Assembly: GCA_009869945.1 (NCBI GenBank)
Contig: WIXG01000379.1
Span: 1-64,000, forward strand
Length of the DNA stretch: 64,000 nucleotides
Reading direction: 5' to 3'
Source of the DNA: Mesaphorura yosii
Lineage: Eukaryota; Arthropoda; Collembola; Poduromorpha; Tullbergiidae
The notes below the pieces were generated by a model. That model ran no database searches and was not told the origin of the DNA. It saw nothing but the letters and a program-made list of their open reading frames with translations. Shown here piece by piece: positions 22,182 through 32,982 of this stretch (positions within the stretch are counted from its first letter, which is position 1; every line of letters begins with the position of its first letter). The position numbers and the translations under genes were made by a program.

Positions 22182-24358
22182 TCAGTAGTAGAAACCAGGT
22201 GGTGGCCGCTGCTGGCGCTGCTGTCCACTCCCACCACCAAGTTGGCTGTAGATAATCGCGGGGTCGTCGAGCCAGTCTGCAGCAGGCCCCACCGTGGGAG
22301 GGGAGGAGTAGCCTGGTGGAGGGGGTGCGGGCTGTAATCCAGGCAGTTGCTGAAATAGAGTAAAAGGAGAGGAGGAGAAGGGGCCTGGCGGTTGATGGGG
22401 CTGCAGTTGTGATTGTTGTGGTGTGATGGCTGCTCCTGTTTAATAGAAAGACTTTTTTTTAAAAACCCGCTTCACTTTTTCTTCTAGAACATTCCAGCCG
22501 CCATTTAAACTCTGCGCTCTTTTTCTAAAAAAAATTACGAGCTCGACTCACCCACCACACCAGCTGCACCTCCACCGTACTGCGTCCCCCCAGTGAAAGG
22601 AGCTCTGCCCCACAGCGCCGATGAAGACTGCCTCACACTGCTGCTCCTCCTCGCCTCCTCCCTTATAAGTTCTTCAAACTCCTTCTGCGTCTCTGCAAAG
22701 GGGTCAAAGCCAAGGTCGTCTGAGAGCTGGAAGCCATTCGGGAGTCCAGTGCTGTTTTCGTGGCCCTCTGGTGGTGGCTGCTGCTGGATTGGTGGAGGTC
22801 CCCGCAGCTCCTGGTGATACCCATTGTGGAGGAGCCCCGCCTGCTGCTGCTGGTCGTAGCCCTGCTGCTGTTGTTGCCAGGGGGACGAGCTCGACTCGTG
22901 CCGCTGCGCTGGCGGAGCTCTGCCATCGGATGAAGATGGTGGTGGTTGGCTTGTGTCTGGCTGCAGTGCTGGAGGCGGGCTTGCGGTTGCCATGCCAACG
23001 GAGCCCTGCCTTGAACCCCCGGTAGGCTGCTCCCTGACCGGTGGTGGTGCGCTGCTGCTGGTGGCTGGCTGTGATGAAATGCTGGTCGATGGTTGCCATG
23101 GCGATGAGGAGGTTAAAGGGGTTGTCTCTCCTTTCTGCTGCTGCTTTTCAGGCTTCTTGTCTGCACCACGCTTCTTCCTCGGCTCAGATGCTCCAGCGGA
23201 GGCTCCTGCTGCAGTGGCGGCCATCGTCGTGGGTACTCCCCCAGCCTGCACCTGCTCCTGCTGCCCCCTCCACTCCTCCACCAACCTCCTCTCCAATTCA
23301 GAGTGCCTCCCCCTCAGCATATCCTCCTTTGTAAAACTGGCCTCCTCGTCCCCAACCGAATGTAAGTACATGCACTCTTGTTTGGGGCAGGCTTGTGATT
23401 TTAAAAAGTGGGAGCAGTACTTTGTCGTTCCTAGATTGACTTTAATCGTGCGACCATCAAATAGGGTGTTATTGACGGTGGTCACGGCGCGGAGGGCTTC
23501 TGAGGGGGATGAGTAAGTGATGTAGGCCGTGGAGCCCTGTGAACAGTAAAGAGTTAGTTTTTAGGTGTGAGTGGAGTCTGGCCGCCATGGACATGGGTTT
23601 GAGGGGCTATCGGCTGACTGCCATGGGAATTGAGCAGGAAGCGTTGCCATGGCAACTAGGACGTGAGAGAATTATTCGAGCTCCGTTGCCATGGAAACCG
23701 GGAGGACAAGAAATTATTCGACCTTCGCTCTCGACCCGTCTTGGAATCTAACGGGAGAAGTTTCCAAGACCCCCCGCCCCGTTCCCATAACACCCATCAC
23801 ACTTTTTTTTTAAAAAAAAAGAAACATCACCTGCTGCTGCTGGCCCCCTCCACCCCCTTCTTTAACAGCATTCACCACCACCTTAACAATCCTCCCAAAC
23901 CTCCCAAAGTACTCGTTTCTCTTCAACAACTCTACATCCGAGATCTTCTGACTCAATCCGACCACGAAAATCAAGTTCTTCTGCAGCACTCTCAATTCAG
24001 CCAATTCCTTCTTGCTAATTGATTTCTTCTTCTTGTGCTCCCTCTTTGACTTTAATTCCTGGAGGGGGACCGGTTTGAAGTTGGCGGGTGCGTCTTGGTA
24101 AGGCTTCCGACAGGCGGGGCACTGGTTCGAGTCGAAATCGGATGTGTGGGAGGTTGAGCGGAGCCGATGCCAGCAGAAGCGGCAGATCTGTGGAGCACGA
24201 AATTATTGCTATTCGGTTGCCATGGAAAAGATTTGTCATGAGGTCATGGAGAATGTCTCCCGCTTTGAGTTACAGTCTCCTACCTGATAGCCGCACGAGC
24301 ACGGGAAGAAGGAGCGATCATCTAAATCCAGTGGTTCCATGCAGAGGGGGCACTCCAT
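22182..24358 (-). CDS. CNOT4: CCR4-NOT complex E3 ubiquitin ligase subunit 4
   Basis: RING E3 ligase tied to mRNA decay and co-translational quality control. Exons 24358-24284, 24187-23831, 23536-22552, 22435-22182, phases 0, 0, 1, 556 residues. The N-terminal C4C4 RING reads MECPLCMEPLDLDDRSFF...CSCGYQICRFCWHRL...CPACRKPY. An RRM follows (NLIFVVGLSQKISDVELLKR and GSTAYITYSS), then a CCCH zinc finger YCSHFLKSQACPKQECMYLH. The C-terminal half is low-complexity Gln/Pro/Ser and ends with a DWLDDPAII motif, as in other Not4 proteins. Two X-box-like words fall in the coding exon. The gene is head to head with PURA. Confidence 0.95.
23643..23698. promoter_or_regulatory. Two X-box-like palindromes in CNOT4 intron 2
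   Basis: GTTGCCATGGCAAC (perfect, 23643-23656) and GTTGCCATGGAAAC (23685-23698) lie 42 bases apart, each next to an AATTATTCGA word. A third, GTTGCCATGGAAAA, is at 24216-24229 in intron 1. Confidence 0.6.
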
Positions 24359-25147
24359 TTTTGTTTGTTTTCTGGTGATTGCTATCGTAATTCTTCAAGT
24401 TTTGGCAGTTTGGAGTCACTGCAGCTATTCCGGAAATTGGGTTCCTCGGGGAGGGTTACGTTAATCTAGAGATTTGCAATTTGCTCTCGTGATTTTGGGC
24501 AAAATTTATACTTGGATCTACGTACTCTTGCGTAGCGAAATTTTGGGTGATCAATACTCTAGAAATGTGGGGGAATTTTCAGTACTCAAGAGGGAATCTG
24601 AAAGGGAAATTTATTCTAGTTCAAACAACTGTTTTTTCTGTGCTTACTCACTCGGAGCTGCTGCTGCTGCACTTGAGAACTGTTTTTCAAATCATAGCTC
24701 TCTGGGCCATCGAGTTCACCTGGTTTCAATGTTAGTTTGTAGGTGGAGCCACTCTCCATTTTATACAAGAGACGATGTCGACTGCTGCCCTAATTTCCTG
24801 CTGCTGGTGCAATAAGAGCAGAGTACATGCAGCCACTGCATTTCCCTATAGCAACACAGCATCAGTGGTTTGCGACCAGCGACTAATAATAAGAAAAAAA
24901 AAAGATTAAACACTGCCATCCCCGAACAATCTTTCGATTTAATTTCCCCCCGATTAATCCAGCCAGCTCTGGGCACGGAGATTGCGTACTTTAACGTGGA
25001 GTTGACTGTAAGTGAAGTTGATAGGAGCGAATGGGTCTGAAGCGGGAGTGAGGTCGAGTTTAGTGGGGAGTTTGCGGGTTAGTGTCAAGAGTGGTGCTCA
25101 GATAACGAGTTGGTGCTATCACCGCTGTTTCCAGTACGTTGGGGAGT
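24359..25147. other. Divergent promoter region CNOT4 / PURA
   Basis: Intergenic 789 bases between two divergent start codons. AT-rich with no supported coding sequence. It should hold both promoters. Confidence 0.35.
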
Positions 25148-28142
25148 ATGTCCGACTCTGGTGCGAGTGGAGGTGCTGGGGGCAGTGATGAGGGGAGTGC
25201 GACGGGGGCGAGGAGGGGGCAGCCTACCGGGACGGGGAGATCGGGGGGTAAGTAATTTGGTAATATAAGAGCAATTTAATGGGGCCCGCATGCAGCATAA
25301 ACCCATAATAGATTTTTATGGGAAGAGGGGGGGGGCGCATGCAGCATAAACACACCACCACAGGGGCACACATTCCCCCCATTCCCGTACATGCGGAACG
25401 CGTGCGCAGACTCGTCAGGTGGTGGTCAGGCTGGTTCATTTGAAAGGGCTGCGGTTCCTAACCTATACCGAAGGACTTCCAGCCACGTGCTGTTCAGCAC
25501 TCTCGAGTCGAGTTAGCAGTGCACAAGTCACGAAGGAAGGAACATTGGATTATGCAAAGGGCCTTTCAGCTGATCTCTGAGAGGGTTCCTCTTTCGCTGG
25601 CGGTCTCATGGTAGTTGCATTAGGAGCGATAGCATACAGCTGCTGATCGGAGGAGACTCCGAGAGATTTCAGAGAGCCACCCTCCTTCAACGGGGGGGGA
25701 TTCTGAGTGATAATCTCTGAGACGGGCCACGTGCTGCTGCTTTGTGTTGATATGCCACCAGTACACAAAGTGACTCACGCAGGAGGAATGAGTGTGGGGT
25801 ACTGCTCGTGAGTCACTCCGTGAGATTCCTAACTCGACCGAGAGTCATCATTCATGCAGTCGCCGGGCGGTTGAGGTTGGGAAAAGGTAGCAGTGTGCAC
25901 GTGAAGTGTGAAAAGTGGGAAAGTGTAGGCAAGGAATCCGATGGAGGACCGCATCACGCATTGGTGGACGGGTAAGGGTTCTGGAGGGGGTTCTTCCGGT
26001 TCACGGTCTTTCAATTCCGCTTCGTTTGTGCACTCGCAGTGACGTCATCTTCATGTCCACGACCTCCGTTCATCTTCCCGCGTGTGGCGAGTGCACAAAG
26101 TCTGGACAGAGTCCAGCTTCACTCTGACACATTTTAATTTCGTGCATGCGTAACTAACGGTTCTCCATAACAGAGTTAACCTCCAGCCTCTCGCCTCCAC
26201 CGCCCCGGCTTCCCAGCCAACCCCAAAATCACATCTCCCGCGATTGACTCATATATCTGACCACTACCGCACACGCACGCATCATCCCCCAATGTAGTAG
26301 TATCCCGTTTGACTCATCTCTTAATGGTAATGCACTGCACACACACGCATTCCTCATCCATCCATCATTCATTCTTGTTCTCATACCTCGGGTGCAGTTT
26401 TGAGTGAATGAATGAACATTCCACCCGGCCACCCTCTCACTCTGAGTTTACTCGGCTGTACTTCTCGTTGTTACCCTCATCGTCTGTTGTTGTGGAATGC
26501 AGTCTTCTTCACAGAGTTTACGCACTTTGCACGCACGCACAACCACGGCTCACTCGGAGCAGTCGTTGCTCGTTCGTTCGGGTTCATACGTGTGTGGGGG
26601 ATGAGGGGCCGGTGACTGGAGGACTGTTGGCCGGATGTGGTCTCCTGAGAGGAGCCGTCCACGTGGCAGTAGAGGGGGTGGTCATGGGAACGACACCTGG
26701 CAATGGGGGCTTGGTAAAACCACGGGCGCAACCCACCTTTTCCTTGGCGCGAGTAATTCCCTTCTTCCCAAACGTCTAACTTTTCTCGTTTATCGACAGG
26801 CACCGGCGAGGAGTCCGAACTCGCCTCCAAAATGCTCCAAATCCAGTCTAAAAGATTCTACCTGGACGTGAAAGAGAATCCCCGCGGTCGCTTTATAAAA
26901 GTGGCAGAGATTGGAGCGGACGGCCGCCGCTCCCAAATCTACTTAGCTCTATCAACCGCTGCCGAGTTCCGTGACCACCTCTCGAGTTTTAGTGACTACT
27001 ATGCGAGTTTGGGTCCACCCTCAGCTGAGCAATTACCGGAGGATGGGAAACTAAAGTCGGAAGTTATGGTGAAGGCGAATAGGAGGTACTACTTGGATTT
27101 GAAGGTGAGTTGCAATTTTTTTGAATGTTGCTAGGGAATTCTCGAATTTTGTTGAGTGTTTGAGCTATTGTGGTCGAGTGTTTAACTTTCTGCTTTTCTT
27201 TTTTTAAATTAAGATAATTTCGACCGTTTATCTACGTTTACATGGGGAATTTTTCCTTTTAATTTGTAACCCAATTTTAACTTTAAAATTAACCAAACTG
27301 TGCACATTCACAGGAAAACACCCGCGGCCGCTTCCTCCGTGTCTCCCAAACCATCTCCCGTGGGGGACCCCGCTCGCAAATCGCGCTCCCCGCCCAAGGA
27401 TTAATCGAGTTCCGCGACGCCCTCACCGACTTGCTGGAGGAATTTGGGACGGAGGACGGGGGCTGGAGGGGCGAACTCCCGGAGGGGAAACACCTGCGCG
27501 TTGATAACAAGATCTTTTACTTTGACGTGGGGCAGAACGCGCGGGGGGTTTTCATGCGAGTTAGCGAGGTGAGTGAGGGTTTTTTTTTTTTATTAGGGGG
27601 GAGGGGGGTTAACGGCGCTCAACCGGGGGTTTTCATTGGTCTGTTCGGTTTCGGGACTTCGGCGATTTTTTTCGAATGTGAGACTTTGAAAAATTTTGCG
27701 ATTCCGGGGACTTTTTTTCTCCTATTTTCGAATTTCTGAGTTTGGCTGGGTTTAGGCGCGAGTCCACTTTGATTTGAATTTTTTCTCAAATTTGGATTTT
27801 TGGGGGGTTTTATTTTTCGAGATTCCCCACGCAGTCCCATTAAATTAAATGAGGAGTCGGCTCCCTCCACGCCTCGCCCACAAATTGTTGGGGGCGGTGA
27901 ATGTCCGGCGCTCTGCGCCGCTACCGCGGAGGGAACCGGCCGCTCGACTCGTTCACACCTCCAAAATCTCGTAGGTGAAGACCAACTTCCGGAACGCCAT
28001 CACCATTCCAGAGAAGTCGTGGCCGAAGTTCAGGGACGTGTTCGCCGAGTTTGCCGAGAAGATGGCAGCCACAACTGCTGAGGGAGCGGGTGCGGGTGCT
28101 ACTGGTGGAGGTGCGACGAGCAGTACGACAGTGGAAAAGTAG
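25148..28142 (+). CDS. PURA: Pur-alpha single-stranded nucleic acid-binding protein
   Basis: Binds purine-rich single-stranded DNA and RNA; acts in transcription and RNA transport. Exons 25148-25247, 26800-27104, 27314-27568, 27975-28142, phases 1, 0, 0, 275 residues. Three PUR repeats are visible: [40 protein letters not shown] (joined across intron 2) and [20 protein letters not shown] with [12 protein letters not shown]. The N-terminus is Gly/Ser-rich, as in the family; the tail is Gly/Ala/Thr-rich and lacks the vertebrate Gln run. Intron 1 is long for this window (1552 bases) and holds a perfect TGACGTCA at 26040-26047. Intron 3 ends in an introner-like element. AATAAA at 28902-28907 implies a 3' UTR of about 760 bases. 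Confidence 0.95.
25248..26799. other. PURA intron 1
   Basis: Longest intron of PURA. It contains two copies of GCATGCAGCATAAAC (about 25288 and 25339), two CCACGTGCTG E-box words (about 25491 and 25726) and a perfect CRE, TGACGTCA, at 26040-26047. Alternative promoter use is possible but not shown. No exon of a known family was seen. Confidence 0.4.
27569..27974. mobile_element. T-rich block plus introner-like 3' arm in PURA intron 3
   Basis: The 3' end of the intron, from about 27837, matches the family: GGGGGCGGTGAATGTCC, GCGCCGCTACCGCGGAGGG, CCGGCCGCTCGACTCGTTCA and the tip CCAAAATCTCGTAG, which is identical to the acceptor end of the SMUG1 copy. Upstream is a T-rich block with GGCGATTTTTTTCGA words. 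Phase 0. Confidence 0.7.
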
Positions 28143-29196
28143 GAGAGCATAGTTTATAATAGAATGATTATGTATTCGAATTGTAATGGTATATGGTTTA
28201 AGAAGAGAGAACACCGTCGTCGGCTAAGGAAAAGTGTACGTCTATATAAAAAAAGTCTATATGTAAAGTCTATGGCTGTAGAGCAGTTTGTGTAAGGAGA
28301 GACGTCTATTATTACGTATGTCTTGGATTGGTTGGAGGTGATATAAGTATATGATATATGTATACACATATAGAGTATATATGTGTAAGGTGATAAGATG
28401 TAATATCCGAGTGCGCATCCAAATTCGGCGGCATATAGAAACCGGAATGTGTTTCGACTCTAATTTGTTTCCGTGATAACAGCAGAAGTTTGGTTTGCTA
28501 GCGATTGACTTTGTAGTGATCCGGAAAGGGGATTTGGTTCACAAGACTATTTAATTGTCACGTGCGGACTTTTTGAAGAAAAAAAACGTAGGCTTCTCTG
28601 ATTCGTTTCCTCCTCCGTAAAGTATAATGGTGCATAAAGAATTTTACTGCCACTACGAACGAATGAGTGTATGAATTTGTTTGTAGTCAACGACTTTTCT
28701 TTCTCGTTTTTTTTCCTCGTTCATCGCTTCTCTTTGAGTGTGTGAATGCGCGCGAACATTTTTGCGAATTGAAAAACTGCCACTACTTCGTATATGTTAA
28801 TACCCGCCCGGTGGTGCTCCAACAGAATTCTTTAGTGTGATAAATTGGTCAGGTGCTAAACACAATACACATTTGTCGTTTATGAAGTTTTAATTGTGGG
28901 AAATAAAAGAAGTTGGTTCCACCCAAACGTGATGATTTGTTTGCTCCTTGTTCATAGGGCAACTGCATTGTTCATGGGAAAGTGAAAGGATGCATTTTCC
29001 ATTTCATTGTTGCTTGGGAAACATTTTTTTTATTCTCCAGAGCAACTGTCATTAATAAAGCGGAAATTCAAACACAGAGACTAGAATTTATTTGTAAAGC
29101 TGAAGGCTGCCGTCTGACGTTCTCGTTGAAAGATGCTTCCATGGTAATGCAGCTTTGTCAATTGGGACCATACTGACTAGAATCTGGTGGACAATC
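28143..29196. other. Convergent 3' region PURA / NRF-1
   Basis: Mostly PURA 3' UTR up to the signal at 28902-28907, with an alternating TATATATGTATACACATATA stretch near 28350-28385. The NRF-1 polyadenylation signal on the minus strand is at 29087-29092. Nothing coding. Confidence 0.45.
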
Positions 29197-32034
29197 TCAG
29201 CTCTCGGCGGCCGCTGGTGGCTCCTGCCCCTCTCCTCCTCCAGTATTAAAAGAAGTCCCCCCGTATTCACAAATCTGATAGACTTTATCCTCGTGTACAA
29301 CTTGCCCAGTGCTGGAGACGGAGACGAGTTGGGTTTGGGCCGGGTCGCCTGTTAGAGCGGAGACGGGGATTTGAGAGGGAAATTGTGGCGGGGGTTCGGG
29401 TGGCTCGATTTTTGGAAGGAGAAGCCCTGAAGCTGTTGTTGTGGTGGGTTGCCCTCCGGTGGTGATGATCTACGAGAGAGAAAACGTCATTATTCGTTGT
29501 TGTGCAAACGAAATCCTCAACATATCAAATCGAAAAACAACAAACATTGCTAAACCGGGGGAAATTAAAGCAATTCAGGTTTCCTCACCTGCACGTGCCC
29601 CCCGGCCGCAGTCGTCACCGCCTCCGTCGCCCAGCTTTGCTGCTGCTGCTGCTGCTGCAAAGGGACGCTGATCATCCCACTCACCGTAACAGGGTAAGCC
29701 CTCCCGTCCTCCCCCGTTATGATTAATTGCTGTGTGGTGTCTAGGTTTTGGAGTTGGGATAAATCTATATTTATGGTGGGATGAGTGGTTGTTGGAGTGG
29801 AGGTGGCAGCTGATTGCTGGAGCTGCAATGAAACGAAAAGTTTGATTTAAAAATAAAATTTAGAAAAAAAACCAAGGGTTGCCATGGCATGGTGCTTGAA
29901 ATTGGGAAGCATTTTCCCCAAAAAACTTATCCCCACACGACCTTGGAAACGAACTTGTGAAGCGAAAAGTTCTTGACGGGGATTTTTCCCCATAAAATTT
30001 CCATGGCAACACCGGAAGCAAAAAAAAACTTGCTTCGAACGTTTTTTTTTAAAGATGTACTCACCGTCGCCACTCCCTGCACCTGTGCCGTACTCCCATC
30101 CGGCAGTGTAATCACCCCTCCCGGATCCACATGCAGCAAGCTAACACTCCCATCCGGATTCGTCTGCAAGACTGTAGCTAACTTTGAAGTGTTGGCCTCC
30201 TGCTGCTTCAAGTACTCGCAGATCTGGAACATTTTCTCTGACGATAATTGCCCGTGCTGCTGCTGCTGCATGATTTTCGGGAGTTTGGCGGGTTTTATGT
30301 CGAGGGGTTCCTCCTGCCCAGAGTGCTCCCCAGAGAAGACAGGGAGCAGGTCTTCACGGCCGTGGTGGCGGTAGCAATTTACTACTATTTGGCGGAGGGC
30401 GTGTGTCCAGGAGACCTGTCAAGATAGCGCGGGATGAGGTTGGGGGGTTAGCTTTCTCCGCCGTAGGCGGTCTTTTTTTTTTTAGCGGCGGGCCACGCCG
30501 CAACCTCAGAGCGAAGGATTCGAGCGACCGAGGACTGCCCACCAAGCGGTCCTCTGCCGCTCGACTCATTCACCCCCAAAAATTTACCTTCTGCTTCTCC
30601 TCCTCACTCCTCGCATCCATCCTCACGTTCGCCCAAGGCAACTCTCCCGGCCACCACCCCGGTCTCGTGCTCTCCTTCCCCCACCCGGGCTTTCCCCTCC
30701 CCGTACTGTACTTGAGCATGAGGGGGATGAAGGCCCGGAGCTGGGCTTGAGTCATCTTCTCTACAGGGGTGGGGATCCCGTCGATGACCTGGGGGGAGAG
30801 ATTGGTGTTAGGTTAGCGGTATCGAGATTGGTAAAACAAATTCCCCGCCCAAATTCAAAATTCCAAATCTCACCCAAGCCAAAAAAATATCGAAAATGGT
30901 AAAATATTGGAAATCAGTCGGAAAATCTTGTCAAATTCAAGAAGAAATCTTGCCGGAGTCGAGAAATTTCCGAAAATAGTCGGAAAATCTCGCTACAGTA
31001 CAAAAAACCGAAATTAATAAAAAACAAACTCATCAGTCACGCAAAATCGAAAGCAGTCACAAAATCGCCAAACTAAGATCAAAACCCACTTTAAAAAAAC
31101 TTACCAACGGCGGCAGCTCATGCAAACTAGGATCATCGGGCGCCGGAAGCGGGGCCGCCGCCGCCAACGCCTGCTCCAAATCTTGCATCACAACCGGTCT
31201 CAGCCCCCTCAGCACGTCCTCTAATGGTTTCGCCCCAAAGCACTTGTAGCAATTGTTCTGTTTCCCAGGGATGGCGACGAGGACGACCGCTTGCATTCCA
31301 ACGCGGATGGTGAACTCGTCGATTGTTTGCTGTTGTCAAGCAATGGGATTAATTACTTTTTTTTCATATTCGGCATTTAATTTAAAAAAATCGGAAATCA
31401 TGTGGTTGCCGTGGTAGCGGGAAATCGAAATAAAACTGTTTGGGCATGTCGTTTCCAGGAGAAAAAAAACAGAAAACCAATCGGTTGCCAAAGAAACAGT
31501 GAGCAAATTCCGGAAAATCAAATTATTGGCATGGAAAACAAAAAAAATCGAAAACCGGTTTCTTCCCATAGAAAAAATGAGAAAAAAGCGTAAAATTGAT
31601 TGTTTGCCGTAGAAACAGCAGAAAAAAATGGAAACCCCACTCCGTCCCTATGGAAATTGCCCAAAATCCACACTCACCCTCAACTTCCGCAAAAGTCTAG
31701 TCTGCTGCCTCTTCCTTATACTCGGATTCGTTTCAAATGCATGCGGCCTCTTCCTTTTTTTTGCGCTCGCTATCGCGGCGGCGGCTGCCATGCCAATCGG
31801 GCCGGCAGCGGCGAGCTGGGCTGTTACGTCATCCTCCTGGAAAGTATTCTGCAGCAAGTCTTCAGAGTCCGAGTCGGATGTGGAGGAAGAGCAGATGGCG
31901 ATCGAGTCCGAGTCGGAGTAGTGCGGGGGGAGGGTGGAGGCTGCGGCGGCGGCGGCGGCGGCGTGCGTTGTTGTCAAGGTGAAGGTGAGGTTGGGTTGCG
32001 GGGTGGAACCAGTATTTGTTGTTATGATTACCAT
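29197..32034 (-). CDS. NRF1: Nuclear respiratory factor 1 / erect wing
   Basis: Dimeric transcription activator of mitochondrial and, in insects, neural and muscle genes. Six exons: 32034-31678, 31329-31105, 30788-30588, 30415-30065, 29822-29589, 29469-29197, all phase 0, 546 residues. Landmarks: LAAAGPIGMAAAAAIA, the nuclear localisation signal KKRKRPH, NPSIRKRQQTRLLRKLR, EFTIRVGMQAVVL, MTQAQLRAFIPLMLKYSTGR with KPGWGKES, and VSWTHALRQIVVNCY with HHGREDLL. This is the complete DNA-binding region of the NRF-1/EWG/P3A2 family. The Gln/Thr-rich C-terminal half is an activation domain. Intron 30416-30587 is an introner-like element inside the DNA-binding region. The start at 32034 (MVIITTNTG) follows the longest frame. 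Confidence 0.95.
30416..30587. mobile_element. Introner-like element forming an NRF-1 intron
   Basis: Whole intron of 172 bases. Plus-strand words: GCTTTCTCCGCCGTAGGCGG, AGCGGCGGGCCACGCCGCAA, GAGCGAAGGATTCGAGCGAC, and the 3' arm GCCGCTCGACTCATTCACCC with the tip AAAAATTTAC providing the donor of the minus-strand gene. Phase 0, at the K/VSWT junction. Confidence 0.8.
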
Positions 32035-32982
32035 TTTTGGGATGAGGAGAATAGAATTGAGACCAGAATCGGCTCCTCAATATGTCGTTGGCCCACCCTA
32101 CAAAAATGAATTTCATTCAATTAACGGGAAATCTCAGTTGTTTTTCAATTTTCTACACTATTCATGAGTTCGCTTTGTTGTCATTGCCAACAGCAGCAGC
32201 AGCGGACACTCGCTCGTACAGAGGCTCCACCGCCTCCGCCGCCGCACCTGCGTACGAAAATCGATACTAATTGCGCTTGCCTGGGAGTGTTGCGTAGACA
32301 GAATAGAGTTGACTGCGCTGAATCGAAGTGGTCTTTGTTTGCTGCTCCTTGTTGTTATGGTAGAGATTGCGAAAATGGGAAATAATTTTAGCGAACTGGG
32401 AATTTTAATTGAGGACTTTAAATACTATTGTTTATACATTTCAATCCACTCACACACTCTGCTGTTTCTCCTCTGCTTCACTACGAGTTTGTTTACACGT
32501 CTCTTCGCTCCGGTTCGGACCGTAGCACTCACGGATCGATCGTGAGGGAGAGTGTGACGTCATCACGACGGGAGCAGGAAGAAAGAGCGAGAGAGAACCC
32601 GCATTCCTCATGAGGTTTCTCCGAGAATTTCCTTTGGTGAGAGCTCAACCGCTGCCGACAACTTTTTTATAATGATTATCAATGGACACAAGAACATCAA
32701 CACAAATTTCCAGTCACCGCGACGACGACCAAACAGCTCCATTTTATTCCCACTCTCTTAGTAGTTTTTATTTTAAAAAAAAGTGTTTTACAATTTTTTG
32801 TAGTTTTCTCTCTTTAACATTTACGCTTTTAGAGTTTCGCGGCTTTAAATGCAAATTTTACTCTCCATTTTTGTACTGTTTCCACGTTCTCCCCACGTTC
32901 CCTCTTCAAGGGAAAAAAAACCGGTCTCGGTCGTCCTCCCAAATGGGAAACACGTCGGTCACTCGTCCGTAAAAATTCACCC
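32035..32982. other. NRF-1 upstream region and KMT2E-like 3' flank
   Basis: About 950 bases. A perfect CRE palindrome, TGACGTCA, is at 32555-32562 upstream of NRF-1. Further upstream it holds the 3' UTR of the KMT2E-like gene. Open frames here lack any family resemblance. Confidence 0.4.

Noticed and set aside
22953..23516. 187-codon plus-strand frame opposite CNOT4
   Set aside because: Shadow of the low-complexity CNOT4 exon 3.
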